DNA from: Streptomyces griseus
GTDB lineage: Bacteria > Actinomycetota > Actinomycetes > Streptomycetales > Streptomycetaceae
Reading direction: 5' to 3'
NCBI RefSeq assembly: GCF_001715295.1
Contig: NZ_MDKB01000001.1
Span: forward strand, 208,346 to 272,345
DNA length: 64,000 nt
The translations under genes were made by a program, and so were the position numbers. Shown here one piece after another: positions 43,372-53,449 of the stretch (positions within the stretch are counted from its first letter, which is position 1; every line of letters begins with the position of its first letter). Under the pieces are notes generated by a model that made no database searches, was not told the DNA's origin, and saw only the letters and a program-made list of their open reading frames with translations.

Positions 43372-44954
43372 GCCAGCTCGCAGGGTGTGTAGGTGAACGC
43401 CTCGGGAGGCAACGGGACGCCGTAGGTGCGCAGTTGGTGGGCGCGGGTGAGCACGGCGGCCCCTTCGAGGAGGTTGAGCGCGATCTGGACCGTGGACCGG
43501 CGTGCCGGCTCGGCCAGGAACGTGCCGGCCACCCACCGGTTGAACGCGCCCATCGCGGGCCCGCACCAGATCTGGTAGTCGGCCTGCCGCGACCTGTCCC
43601 CGCTGATCGCCCAACGGCTGGAACCGCCCAGGTACCAGCGGAAGACCAGGGCCATACGGTGTTTCGGGTCCGCCTCCGCACGGGTGATCTCCGCGGGGTC
43701 GCGCTGCTCCCAGAAGGCGCGTGTGCGCTGCCAGATCTCCTCGAACGGGGCACGGAGCACGTCGCGTTCGATCGAGGTGCGCAGCGCGGCCGGGATCTCC
43801 TCCAGGGATCCGTGGTCCCGGTACGCCGCATGCAGCCGGCCGGCCCGCTGGGCGAACATCGTCCCCCGGGACAGCACCTGCAGTGTCACACCGAGCTCGA
43901 ACATGTCGGCCGCCGGTGCCATGGCCACATCGGCGATGTCCGCCTCACCGAGCATCGCCTTCGCCGCGTCGGACAGACCGGCCTCGGTGGCCGTCTGGTT
44001 CACCGAACCCACGACCACGTAGGAGGCGCCGAGGGCGAAGGCGGCGGCCACCGCGTCCGGTGTGCCGAGGCCGCCGGCCGCACCGATCCGGACCGGCCGG
44101 CGGTAGCCGAACCGCAGGCACACTGCGTCGCGCAGCGCGGCGATCCTCGGCAGCAGTACCGACAACGGCCGGTTGTCGGTGTGCCCGCCGCTGTCCGCCT
44201 CCACGGTGATGTCCTCGGCCACCGGTACCAGGGCCGCCAGCTCCGCCTCCTGCGGGGTCAGCTTCCCCTGGGTGACGAGGGCACCCAGCAGGGCGGCCGG
44301 GGCGGGGGAGAGGAACCTCTCGGCGACCTCGGGCCGGGAGACCTTGGCGAGGACGTGCGTACGCCGGACGACGGCGCCGTCCGCCCCCCTGCGCAGCCCG
44401 CGGGCCGAGCACAGCACCACGGCCGGGGTCAGCTCCATGAAGGCCGACGCGGAGATCCGCGGGACCCCGCAGCGCAGCAGCAGTTCGGCGACGTGCGACT
44501 CCAGCGCCGGTTCGGCCGGTGAGTGGATGAGGTTGACCCCCCAGTTCGTCCGGTCCGCCAGCTCGTGGGCCAGTTCGCGTACGGCCCGCTCCACCTCGGG
44601 GTGGCCCAGACCGCCCGCGCCGAAGAACCCGAGCATCTCCGCGCGGGCCATCGCCGAGACCATCCGGGTGGTGGCGATGCCGTTGGCCATCTCGCCGGCG
44701 ACGTAGGGGAAACGGACCCCGTGCGCCTCGCAGAAGACGCGTCCGCCGAGCCACTCCGGGTAGAGCGGCGGCAGCGTACCGAGCACCCGGCCGCCGCCGG
44801 GCGCCGGACCGGCCGCGAGGCCCACCTCGCGGCCGTCCGGCCCGCTGACGACGTGGACGGGTTCCCGGATCCGCCCGGCACGGGCGGCGATCCCCTCGGG
44901 TGAGAAGGCCGGCGGAGACACGGCGGGGAAGCCGGGAGCGGTGAGGACGGTCAA
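43368..44954 (-). CDS. pfaD: PfaD-like trans-acting enoyl reductase (NPD/FMN family)
   Basis: This 528-residue FMN-dependent enoyl reductase is of the PfaD/2-nitropropane-dioxygenase type. 'FFGAGGLGHPEVERAV', 'WGVNLIHSPAEPALE', 'DITVEADSGGHTDNRP' and 'IGAAGGLGTPDAVAAAFALGASYVVVGSVNQ' are family blocks. It reduces selected enoyl-ACP double bonds made by the PfaA/PfaC synthase, and thereby sets the degree of unsaturation. The predicted start is TTG at 44954, about 7 nt after GGAG. It lies 33 bp from the reductase gene upstream and overlaps pfaA by four bases. PfaD preceding PfaA matches myxobacterial pfa1-pfa2-pfa3 order. Confidence 0.87.
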
Positions 44955-44987
44955 GGAAGGGCTCCAGCGGGAGAGGACGTGCGCGGG

Positions 44988-46205
44988 TCAGACGGGACGG
45001 GCGGAGAGCGAGGCGCGAGGCGGCGTGCGGGGCGACTCCTGGAGAGCCCCGGCGCGGGGGTTCAGGCCGGAGCGGAGATAGTCGAGGCCCACCGGGGCGG
45101 ATACCCCCGACGGCCCCAGCAGGGCCCTGACCCGGGTGTCGTCGAACCGCCGCCGGTGGGCGAGGTAGGCCGTCAGACCGGGGTAGAAGTCCAGCACCGC
45201 TTCCACCGCCGACGGGGCGTCCGGCCGGGTGGCGACCAGGTCGATCGACAGCGAGGCCAGCTCTTCCAGCAGGGTGACGACCGTCGGTACGGGCACATCG
45301 CGGTCATGGACGACGTGGTAGGTGTCGACCCCGCCCGAGGGCGTCCGCCCGGCCAGCCGGACCATGACCTCGGCCGCGTGTTCCACCTGCAGCAGGTTGA
45401 GCCGGCCGTGCGGATGCCCCACCGCCCGGACGCGGGGCCGGTCGGCCGGACCGGGGCCGCGAGGCCCGTGTTCCCCGGCTTCCGGTCTGCCGCCCGACGC
45501 TGCCGTGTCCCTCCCCTGGCCCTGGCTCGTGGGGCCGGCGGCGTGCCGGGCCTCGCGCAGGATCCGCTCGATCACCATCAGCGGGTGGGAGGGCAGCTCC
45601 GGGTGCGGCGGCACGTCCGTGACCAGGATGCTCGGCCGCAGGACCACGGCCGGGCGGCCGTGCTGCCGGGACCACGCGTGGACCAGCAGCTCGGCCTCGT
45701 ACTTGGACTGTTCGTAGGCGTTCTCGAAGCCGGAGGCGTCGTCCAGCTCGTCCTCGTACGCCACGCCCTCGCGCCGGGCCCCGGCCACGAACGCGGTGCT
45801 CACGTGATGGACCACGGGCTTTCGGCGGCCCGCCGCCGCCAGCTCCAGCACGTGCCGGGTCCCCTCGAGGTTGGTCCGGCGCAGTTCCGGCAGGTCCCCT
45901 TCCAGGTTGATGCTGCCCGCACTGTGCCAGATCGCGCCGAGGCCGTCGGCGACCTTCTGGAAGGTCCGCCGGGACAGCCCGAGCCGCGGCAGCGAGAGGT
46001 CGGTCTCCACGACCCGCAGCCGGGCCGGGAGTCCGGCGGTGAACGCCGTGGGCGCGCCGGTCAGTTCGAAGAAGCGGGTGATGCGGTCCAGGGCGCTCCC
46101 GGATCCCGCGCGGGCCAGGACCGTGACCGACCCGTGCGTGTCGAGCAGGCGGTGTAACAGGCGCAGTCCGAGGAATCCGGTGGCCCCGGTGAGGGCGACG
46201 TGCAC
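44988..46205 (-). CDS. Thioester/fatty-acyl reductase (NAD(P)-binding, male-sterility type)
   Basis: This 405-residue extended SDR protein starts VHVALTGATGFLGLRLLHRL, whose GATGFLG motif binds NAD(P)H. The catalytic pair lies in 'AYEQSKYEAELLV' (Tyr-x3-Lys). The 'STAFVAG' block and the C-terminal 'YHVVHD' region fit the NAD_binding_4 family of fatty-acyl-CoA reductases and carrier-protein thioester reductases. A 40-residue polar insertion (about 230-270) is low in complexity. GTG at 46205 has GGAG at 8 nt. As first gene of the pfa-like operon it probably releases the finished chain reductively as an aldehyde or alcohol; that is inference. Confidence 0.78.
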   Translation of the reverse strand: MHVALTGATGFLGLRLLHRLLDTHGSVTVLARAGSGSALDRITRFFELTGAPTAFTAGLPARLRVVETDLSLPRLGLSRRTFQKVADGLGAIWHSAGSINLEGDLPELRRTNLEGTRHVLELAAAGRRKPVVHHVSTAFVAGARREGVAYEDELDDASGFENAYEQSKYEAELLVHAWSRQHGRPAVVLRPSILVTDVPPHPELPSHPLMVIERILREARHAAGPTSQGQGRDTAASGGRPEAGEHGPRGPGPADRPRVRAVGHPHGRLNLLQVEHAAEVMVRLAGRTPSGGVDTYHVVHDRDVPVPTVVTLLEELASLSIDLVATRPDAPSAVEAVLDFYPGLTAYLAHRRRFDDTRVRALLGPSGVSAPVGLDYLRSGLNPRAGALQESPRTPPRASLSARPV

Positions 46206-47100
46206 GAGCGTGGCTCCAAGGGCGGTGAAAGGGGGGCGGGCCCGCGACCGTGCGAGGGGGCGGAGGCGGGGGGCGCTGCCGGTGGGGCGGCCGGGAGCGG
46301 GGGAACGCGACGCCACCGGCGTCCTGCGACGCGGAGTGTCACCGGCGGTCGTACCGCGAACGGGCCGGCCGATGCGGCCGGTCCGAGCTGGCGGTACTCG
46401 CCGGTCGCCCGGCGCCCCCGTCGCGCCGGCGTTCCCCGGCCTTCCTCGGCCCGGTGACCTCCGGCGCACGGCACACGATGTCAGACGGCCGGCCGCGCGC
46501 GAGCCCGGATTCCCCCTGCTCACCCGAACGGAGTACGCCGCTCCGTGACCGGGGCGTGCCGGGCCGGGCCGCTGGAACGCCGGTCGGGTCCGGGCCGCGG
46601 GAAGGTCCGAGGTGTCGGCCGTCCTGGGAGGTCCCGGCAGCCCTGTCCTCCTTTCGGGGGAACCTGCGGGCAGCGGCCCGGGGGTGCCTCCCCGGGGCCG
46701 CCGCGTCGTCGGCAGCGGGCGGTGGTGCTGCGTCAGCCCAGGTACGGGAGGGGGAGCGGGCACTGCGGGGGGTCCGGGGCGAACGGGGCGGGCCATGGCG
46801 GGGGAGACGGGAAGGGGGCCACGCGGGGCCGGGGGGCGGTGTTCCGTGCCGGAGGCCCGGTCCGCTCGGCGGTCATCCTGAGGGCCGGCCGGCAGGGGCG
46901 GGTCGGCGTCGTGGCCGGCCCGGGCCGGGGAAGGGACCCGGCCCGGTGCTCGTCCAGCGCCGGCCGCTCGTGCCCCTGCTGTTCCTCGGCCCGCCGGTCC
47001 GTTCGTACTCCCGCTGTCGGCCCGCCGGTCCGTCCGTACTCCGCTGTCCCTCCGCCCACCGGTCCCTTGCCGCCGCCCGCCATTGGAGCCCTGAAGCCGT
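46206..47100. other. 895-bp divergent region without a gene
   Basis: It separates the pfa-like operon and the acyltransferase gene. Open frames here have extreme Gly/Arg/Pro content and no ribosome binding site. It presumably holds both promoters and any regulator sites. A 30-bp tandem duplication lies at its right end. No regulator gene is present. Confidence 0.5.
46988..47048. repeat. 30/31-bp tandem duplication upstream of the acyltransferase gene
   Basis: Copy 1 (46988-47018) and copy 2 (47019-47048) share GGCCCGCCGGTCCG and CGTACTC...CGCTGTC, with one substitution and one base missing. It ends 52 bp before the acyltransferase ATG, in the position of a promoter or leader. Confidence 0.7.
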
Positions 47101-48486
47101 ATGCCCGCCCCGGATCAGTCAGCCCGGCCCACCCGCCTCGACCTCACCGCTCGGCCCGACGCCACAGTCCCGGCCGGCCGCTCCGCCGGGCACGACCGGT
47201 CCGCGGCCCTCCCCGGCCACCCCACCCACTCGGTCGACCGTGCGTTCCTGAGCCTGGAGCGCCGCCGGCCCGACGTCCGCTGGGACGCCGGTGGCGTCGC
47301 GTACCTCAGCGGTCCGCCCCCGGCCCTCGCCGACCTCCGCATGTACGTGGGCTTCCGGCTGCGTGGCATGCCTCTGCTCACGAGCCGGATCGAGGGCGGC
47401 CGCCGGCCCCGGTGGCGGCCGGACCCGGATTTCGCCGTCGACCGGCACGTCCACGAGGTGGTCGCCGACGGCCCCGCCGCATGGGACTCCGCCCTGGACA
47501 CCGCGCTCAACGCCCCGTTCGCGCCCGGCGCCTACTGGGGGCTCTGGCTGGTCCACGGCCACGCACCCGACGCGTACGCCGTGTGCTACCGCTTCCACCA
47601 CGCCTGCCAGGACGGCTCGGCCGCCGCCATGACCTTCCGCGCCGTGCTGGGCGACGGTGAGCCGTCGGCCCGGCCGGTTCCGGGCCGGGGCGGTCGGGCC
47701 GGAGCGCTGCACCGGGCGTTCGCGGCCGCCGGGCTGACCACGAGGTGCGTGGCCGCCACCTTCCCCGTCCGGGGCCTTCGGTCGGAGGCCGCCTTCACCC
47801 CCTCGGGGGAGCGGCGGCTGTGGCGGGGCCGCGTACCGGCGGCCACCCTCCGCCGGATCGGTGGCACGCGTGGCGGCTCGGGCCATGACGCCCATCTGGC
47901 CGCACTCGCCGGTGCGTTGTCGGTCTGGTCCGCCCGTGCCGGTGTAGCGCTGCCCCGGGTGACGGCGGTGCTGCCCGTGGACGCACGCCGCCCGGACGAG
48001 GACCAGACGTGGGGCAACCGGTGCTTCGCCCTGCCGCTGGGACTGCCCGTGTCTACCGCCGCGGAACACCCGGACGGGTCCCGGGACGGTGACGCGCCCC
48101 TGCGGCGGCTGGACGCCGTGACGAGGACGACCCGCAGGCTGCGGGGCGAGGCATGGCGCCAGGCCGTTCAGGACATGGTCCGCTTCATGCCGGCCCGCCC
48201 CACCGAGTGGTACATGCGAAGGGTGCTCTCTCCCCGCGTCACCGACGTCATGGCCACCTCCATGCCGCTGGCCGGCAAGGGGAGCCTGGGGGAGGCACAG
48301 GTGACGGGCACGGCGCTGCTGCCCCTGCTGCTTCCCGGGCACCTCTTCGGGGTGGGGCTGTCCTTCTTCGGTGAGTGGGCCGAGGTTGCCTTTCTCGCCG
48401 ACCGCGCCCTGCCGCTGGGCGGTCTGCTGCCGGAGCTGTGGGAGCAGGCCGTGGCTGAACTGGAGGAGAGTGCGACGGCTGTGTGA
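47101..48486 (+). CDS. Wax ester synthase / DGAT-type acyltransferase
   Basis: This 461-residue protein of the WS/DGAT family has the catalytic HHxxxDG in 'RFHHACQDGSAA' (about residue 165). 'SVDRAFLSLERR' near the N-terminus and 'WGNRCFALPLGLP' (the family ND/NR block) support it. The C-terminal half has the expected 'TSMPLAGKG...LLPGHLFGVGLSFFGEW' pattern. Such enzymes esterify an acyl thioester with a fatty alcohol or diacylglycerol. It is divergent from the reductase and synthase genes and convergent with a flavin monooxygenase 66 bp on. GGAG lies about 10 nt before the ATG. Ester formation with the product of the reductase is my inference. Confidence 0.8.
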   Translation: MPAPDQSARPTRLDLTARPDATVPAGRSAGHDRSAALPGHPTHSVDRAFLSLERRRPDVRWDAGGVAYLSGPPPALADLRMYVGFRLRGMPLLTSRIEGGRRPRWRPDPDFAVDRHVHEVVADGPAAWDSALDTALNAPFAPGAYWGLWLVHGHAPDAYAVCYRFHHACQDGSAAAMTFRAVLGDGEPSARPVPGRGGRAGALHRAFAAAGLTTRCVAATFPVRGLRSEAAFTPSGERRLWRGRVPAATLRRIGGTRGGSGHDAHLAALAGALSVWSARAGVALPRVTAVLPVDARRPDEDQTWGNRCFALPLGLPVSTAAEHPDGSRDGDAPLRRLDAVTRTTRRLRGEAWRQAVQDMVRFMPARPTEWYMRRVLSPRVTDVMATSMPLAGKGSLGEAQVTGTALLPLLLPGHLFGVGLSFFGEWAEVAFLADRALPLGGLLPELWEQAVAELEESATAV

Positions 48487-48552
48487 GCCGGGGCGCTGGG
48501 GACGGTACCGGCCGCAGCGCCGGCCTCCGGCGGCTCGCTCGTTCCGTTCGGA

Positions 48553-49938
48553 TCACCCGGTGTCGGCCGCCGGAGCGGGACCGGTCACGGTGGCGGGCAG
48601 CGGCGGGGCCGCACGGCGTGCTCGGCGTCCGCCCGCTCGGAGTTCGCGGCGGAGGGCGCGTCGGTAGGAGCGGACGTCGATCTCGATCCCGTGACGGTAG
48701 GTGGGGACGTAGGTCGTGTCGTGGCGTTTCCGCTCGCGGGCGATCGCCCGTGTCATGTCCGTCGGTGAGGGCAGGGCGACCGTTCCCTCGATCAGGCCGG
48801 CGATCCACTCCGCCTGCGGTTCGAGCAACGGAAAGGCCGCGCCCGCGGGCTGGGCCAGTCCCATGAAGTAGAGCCCGGGCAGCCGGGGCGGCACGGTGCG
48901 CAGATAGAGCTCCGTGCGGCCGCCCGGAGCGGCGAAGACGGAGGGGTCCAGGAAAGGGAAGGAGAGGGAGTAACCGGTGGCGTACACCACGGCGTCCACA
49001 TGTTCGCTGCTGCCGTCCGTGAAGTCCGCCGTGTCGCGGCCGAACGACCTGACGCCGGGCTTGGGGGTGACCGCCCCCCGGGCCAGCTGGACGAGGAGTT
49101 CGTCCGACGTGGAGGGGTGGGCGGCGAACGGGCCGCGGCCCGGCTCGGGGAGTCCGTAGTGAGCGGGGGCGCCCCGGGCCAGCCGCAGCAGGAGCTTCAT
49201 CGCCGGGCCCTTGACGCATCCGGGGAGGCCCGACAGCGGGCTCCACGCCAGATGGTCCGCAGGCCGGCCGAGCAGCATTTTGGGGAAGACGTGCGCCGGG
49301 TCGCGTGCGGAGAGGAAGGTCCGCGCCGCCGTACGGGAGATCTCCGCAGCGATCTCGCAGGCGGAGTTGCCCATGCCGAGCACCAGCACCCGCAGGCCGG
49401 CGTACGGCTCGGGCACCCGGTAGTCGTGCGAGTGGACGGCGGGGCCCTCGAACTCCTCGGCCCCGGGCACGGCGGGCTCCGGGAGACGTGGGTCCCAGTG
49501 GTGCCCGTTGGCCACCACCACCTCGCTGTAGCGCCGTGTCACCGCCTCCGCGCCCGCGTCCCCGCGGCGCCGGACGGCGACCTCCCAGCCGCCGTCGGCC
49601 AGGGGCCGCACCGAGGTGACCTCCGTGCCGAGCAGGATGTGGCGGTGCAGGCCGAACGACGCGGCGTAGTCCTCCAGGTAGGCGAGGACCTTGCTGTGGT
49701 GAGGGAAGACCGGGTATGTCTCCGGCATCCCCAGCGAGGAGAAGGACATGCTCTCCTTCGAGATGTTGGCGTGCAGCGAGGCGTACACCCCGGACATCCC
49801 GTTGTCGTTGCCGTACCGCCAGAGCCCGCCGATCCCCGAACCGGCCTCGAAGCAGTCGAAGGGAACGTTCCGCGAGGTGAGGACCTTGCTCGCGGCCAGC
49901 CCGGACGGCCCTGCTCCGATCACGCACGTTCTCCGCAT
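48553..49938 (-). CDS. Flavin-containing monooxygenase
   Basis: This 461-residue FMO has the FAD motif 'VIGAGPSGLAASKVL', an FMO-type signature 'FEGPAVHSHDYR' and NADPH motif 'VLGMGNSACEIAAEI'. 'DAVVYATGYSLSFPFLD' is the class-B C-terminal ATG motif. It adds oxygen to soft nucleophiles (N or S) or performs Baeyer-Villiger-like oxidation. It starts at 49938 with GAAGG nearby. It lies back to back with the acyltransferase, so it could tailor the lipid, but this link is positional only. The C-terminal 30 residues are Arg/Pro-rich. Confidence 0.85.
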   Translation of the reverse strand: MRRTCVIGAGPSGLAASKVLTSRNVPFDCFEAGSGIGGLWRYGNDNGMSGVYASLHANISKESMSFSSLGMPETYPVFPHHSKVLAYLEDYAASFGLHRHILLGTEVTSVRPLADGGWEVAVRRRGDAGAEAVTRRYSEVVVANGHHWDPRLPEPAVPGAEEFEGPAVHSHDYRVPEPYAGLRVLVLGMGNSACEIAAEISRTAARTFLSARDPAHVFPKMLLGRPADHLAWSPLSGLPGCVKGPAMKLLLRLARGAPAHYGLPEPGRGPFAAHPSTSDELLVQLARGAVTPKPGVRSFGRDTADFTDGSSEHVDAVVYATGYSLSFPFLDPSVFAAPGGRTELYLRTVPPRLPGLYFMGLAQPAGAAFPLLEPQAEWIAGLIEGTVALPSPTDMTRAIARERKRHDTTYVPTYRHGIEIDVRSYRRALRRELRAGGRRARRAAPPLPATVTGPAPAADTG

Positions 49939-50389
49939 GGCTGACCGACCTTCTCTCGGGTGCGCGTGACGTCGCCGGTACGCGCCTGAACGGGACAGCG
50001 GGGTGAGCGGGGCCGCGGTCTCCGGAGGCCTTCGGGCACCCGGTCCGGACATGTCCCCGAGATCGGAGGAACCACCGGCCCGTCAGGGGCTGTCCGGCAC
50101 GGCCGGAAGAGGAGTGGTGGACCTGGTCGCGGAACTCCGGCCCCGTTCACGCTAGCCGTCCCCGCCGCCTCGTGGCCGGTCCACGGCAGTAGATCCGCCG
50201 CACGGGTGGGACATCGCTCACCGGGTTGACGCCAGGGATCGGATGCGCTTCCCGAGCCGTTTCCCCTGTGTGGCCCGCTCGTTGGGCACGGGCGGACCGG
50301 GCACGGCCCCCACCGCCACGCGTCCGCCGACCGGAGGACGCGGACCGGTTCCGCGGCCGACAGCCACCCCGGTACGACGGAGCAACGCG
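49939..50389. other. Divergent region, no gene seen
   Basis: This 451-bp gap between the monooxygenase (minus) and an ABC ATPase (plus) contains no supported frame. It presumably holds both promoters. Confidence 0.4.
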
Positions 50390-51004
50390 ATGGACGTCAG
50401 AGATGTGCACCACTCCTACCGGCGGCACGCCGTCCTCCGCGGCGTGGACCTCCGGCTGCGGCCGGGCACCCTCGCCGGGATCGTCGGGGAGAACGGTGCG
50501 GGCAAGTCGACCCTCCTGAAGATCCTCTCGGGGGAACTCGCGCCGGACCGCGGCTCGGTGCGTCACTACGGCCGGTTCGGCTACTGTCCGCAGTCCGTCG
50601 TCCTGGACGACTCGTTCACCGTCCGTCAGCACGTCGACTTCTTCAGGACCGCGTTCGGACTCGCCGACCTGCGACGGGCCCGGGAAGTGATGGAGGTCCT
50701 GGCCTTCACCGAGTACCTCGACATGCGCGTGGGCCTGCTCAGCGGAGGCTCGCGGCAGAAGCTGAACCTGACCCTGGCGCTCATGCACGATCCGGACGTA
50801 CTGCTGCTGGACGAGCCCTACCAGGGGTTCGACTGGGAGACGTACCTCCGCTTCTGGGAGCTGGCGACCGAGTTGCGCGACACCGGGCGCTCGGTGCTGG
50901 TCGTCTCGCACCTGGCCTACGACCTCGACCGGCTGGACCAGCTCTGGCGCCTGGAGGGCGGGCGTCTCCACCGCCAGGAACGGCGTACGGGAGCGGCGGC
51001 ATGA
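50390..51004 (+). CDS. ABC transporter ATP-binding protein (short)
   Basis: This 204-residue ATPase has Walker A GENGAGKST, signature LLSGGSRQKLN, Walker B VLLLDEPYQGFD and a switch histidine in 'VVSHLAYD'. It lacks the DrrA-type extension. ATG 50390 follows GGAG at 8 nt. Its stop overlaps the permease start (ATGA at 51001-51004). Together they form a small two-gene exporter, possibly for the lipid made by the neighbouring cluster. That link is only positional. Confidence 0.88.
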   Translation: MDVRDVHHSYRRHAVLRGVDLRLRPGTLAGIVGENGAGKSTLLKILSGELAPDRGSVRHYGRFGYCPQSVVLDDSFTVRQHVDFFRTAFGLADLRRAREVMEVLAFTEYLDMRVGLLSGGSRQKLNLTLALMHDPDVLLLDEPYQGFDWETYLRFWELATELRDTGRSVLVVSHLAYDLDRLDQLWRLEGGRLHRQERRTGAAA

Positions 51005-51876
51005 GGCGGCACTGGTCCCTGTTCACGACGGCGTCCCGGTACGCGCTGGTCGGGCACACCCGCAACCGGTTCGCGATGCTGTTGGTGGTCGTGTACATCC
51101 CGCTCTGGATCGCCCTCGCCTGTATGACGATCCCCGGCGGGCCGGCTCCGTTCCGGCTGCGGGCCACCGGCGAGATCCTGTCCCCGCCCGGCAACCACCT
51201 CACGCAGATCACCGGTGCGCTCAACGCGGTCACCCTGATCGCCGGGTTCATGATGTTCGTCGCCACCTTCACGGGAGGCGCCTTCGACCGGCGCCTCACG
51301 ATGGCCGGATATCCGAGGTATCACCTCGTCCTCGCCAAGCTCTCCGCCCTCACGCTGGTCTGTGCCGCCGTCGCCGTGTACGCCACGGCCGCCGTCGGGC
51401 TCGCCTGGCCGACGCGGCAGCCCCTCGTGCTCACCGCCGCGCTGTTCTTCGCCGCCATGACCTACGGTGCGCTCGGCGTGGTCCTCGGATCGGTGCTCCG
51501 CCGGGAGGTGGAGGGCATGTTCGCCATCCTGATGATCAGCATCCTCGACAGCGCCCTGCAGAACCCCCTCTCCAGCTCCGGATCGGACAGCGCGCTCGTG
51601 TGCTTCCTGCCGACGTACGGCGCTGTGCAGGCCAGCATGTCCGCGGCCTTCTCCGGCGCGTCGGCGGCCCAGGGCCTCGCGATCCAGTCGCTCTGGCTCG
51701 TCGGCACCGCGTCGGCCGGGTTCCTGGTTTTCCGCAGGCGCACCCGCAACGCGCTCCCACCGCAGCGCACACCACCGGTTCCGGCTCCCTCCGGGCCCGG
51801 GACGGCCGGGGGAGCGCATGGGACCGCGCCGCCGGTCGGGTACGGCCCGTCCGCGGAGTCCGTACAGCGCCGGTGA
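51001..51876 (+). CDS. ABC transporter permease
   Basis: This 291-residue protein has six hydrophobic segments from 'FAMLLVVVYIPLWIALACM' to 'SLWLVGTASAGFLVF'. A Pro/Gly-rich cytoplasmic tail follows residue 240. It belongs to the ABC-2 superfamily by organisation, though no strong family motif is visible. It is translationally coupled to the ATPase. Substrate unknown. Confidence 0.78.
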   Translation: MRRHWSLFTTASRYALVGHTRNRFAMLLVVVYIPLWIALACMTIPGGPAPFRLRATGEILSPPGNHLTQITGALNAVTLIAGFMMFVATFTGGAFDRRLTMAGYPRYHLVLAKLSALTLVCAAVAVYATAAVGLAWPTRQPLVLTAALFFAAMTYGALGVVLGSVLRREVEGMFAILMISILDSALQNPLSSSGSDSALVCFLPTYGAVQASMSAAFSGASAAQGLAIQSLWLVGTASAGFLVFRRRTRNALPPQRTPPVPAPSGPGTAGGAHGTAPPVGYGPSAESVQRR

Positions 51877-52108
51877 CCGAGTGCCCCGGCCGTCCCGCGG
51901 GGGCTTGGCTCGTCGTACGGACGGCCGGCCACCCTGCGGGGCCACCGGCCGTCCACCCGGACAGGGGCCGCGAGCCGGCACGCTGCTGGGGGCATGACCC
52001 GGGGGCGTGAGGGGACCGTGACCTGGAGCGGCTCCACTCGTTCTGTAGCCGTCGGGCGCTGTCGTGGTGCCCGGGCCGACCCGCCTCCGTGCAAGGATGA
52101 CCACCTCC

Positions 52109-52630
52109 ATGAGTCTTTCGCGTACCGTCCAGCGCACCGTTCTCACCGCGGTACTCCTGTCCGCCTCCGCGCTGGCCGTCCCCTCCACCGCCCAGGCCGC
52201 CCCGCTCCCACCGGCGTGTCAGGAGGCGCTCCTCGAAACGCTCGACAAGTTCCCCGTCGTGGACTTCACGGTCCCCGACAAGGCCAAGAACACCCTGCTG
52301 GGCGAGGTGCTGGGGCTGAGCGAGGACGACCAGAAGGCCTTCACCGAGGAGGCGTGCGCGGCCTGGAACACCTGGGCGACCGACAACGGGCAGGCGGTCG
52401 CCGCCGACCTGGACAGCCGGTACCGCAACGCCGCAGGGCCCGTGTGCAACAAGTTCGCCAAGTCCTCCCTGGCGACGATCAAGAAGTACGCGCCGAACGT
52501 ACCGGCTGGGACGCGGGAGCTGGAGACGCTGGCGAAGCGGATCTGGAAGAACGCCATGGAGAAGCTGGCCGCCAACGCCACCAACGCCGACTGCCGTACG
52601 GCGTACACCGGGGCGAAGGCGGGCTGGTAG
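52109..52630 (+). CDS. Small secreted hypothetical protein
   Basis: This 173-residue protein has a clear Sec signal peptide (SRTVQRTVLTAVLLSASALA, cleavage after AQA about residue 30). The mature part of about 143 residues is all-helical in appearance and has four cysteines that may form two disulfides. The ATG at 52109 has GGA at 9 nt; the ATG at 52097 sits on top of it. No family is recognised. It stands alone between the exporter and a long empty region. Confidence 0.75.
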   Translation: MSLSRTVQRTVLTAVLLSASALAVPSTAQAAPLPPACQEALLETLDKFPVVDFTVPDKAKNTLLGEVLGLSEDDQKAFTEEACAAWNTWATDNGQAVAADLDSRYRNAAGPVCNKFAKSSLATIKKYAPNVPAGTRELETLAKRIWKNAMEKLAANATNADCRTAYTGAKAGW

Positions 52631-53449
52631 GGAACACCGGGCGGACCGCGCCGCGAGGGCGCCCGGGGGCCTGGCCGGCGCCGCACCGGGCTGCGCGCAG
52701 GGCCCCGACACTCCTGTGGGTGGGCACGGCACGCGTACGGGGGACAGAAGCCTCTGACGTCGCGTCACGTGCGGTCGGCGGCAACTCTGCTGGGGGGCCG
52801 CGGTGTTCATGCACGGCGTGAGCCGCGGTGAACGAGGATTGCGCCACCCCGCCGCCGGACCCGCGTCCGAGCCGCAGTGGGCGGCGAAGCGCACGGCGGC
52901 CGTGCTCACGCCGCTCGGCACCGGGGTACGGAGGGGCTCCTGCATCGTGCCCTTCGTAGGAATCTACGACGAGGGCCGACCGGGTGGCCGTCTCCTTCAT
53001 GGCTTCGGTGACTGCCCCCGACGGACCCGGGCCGGATGTACTTGCGCCAGGCCGCGTTACGGGAATCCCGTCTGCCCTCCGGGCAGACGACGCTGCTTTC
53101 GGAGCACGCCCTGGCGTCCCGACCGCGCGTGGACGACTCATGGAAGGGACGGTGGAGCCTCCTGTCGACCATCCGGACACCTCCCGTCCCCACCCCGCAG
53201 CACTTCCATGAGCCGGCGCCCGGCCCCACCGGGGCCGGCCCGCCGGGGGCCGGACGGAGCGCGCACGGCCGACGCGAGGGAAGAAGCGACCGGCGCTCGC
53301 CGTACGGCGGGCGCGGGACCGCCGGTCCGCCCGCCGTCTCCGCCGCCCCGGCGGCCGGGAACGCGGTCCGCCCTGCCTTCGGGCCGGCGCCACCACCTCG
53401 GACGGCACGCGCCCGCCCCCGCTGATCCCCGCAGAGCTTCACGTAGTGC
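52631..53449. other. Long non-coding region with two small hairpins
   Basis: No supported gene is present. Two short hairpins are visible: TCGTAG-GAAT-CTACGA (52954-52969) and CGTCTGCCC-TCC-GGGCAGACG (53069-53089). Frames crossing the region are shadow-like in composition. Confidence 0.45.

Noticed and set aside
46545..47660. Plus-strand frame spanning the region before the acyltransferase
   Set aside because: It overlaps the acyltransferase in another frame, has low-complexity Arg/Pro/Gly content and no supported start.
52479..53408. Minus-strand 309-codon frame in the empty region before guaD
   Set aside because: No ribosome binding site, a low-complexity product, and overlap with the 3' end of the secreted protein gene.
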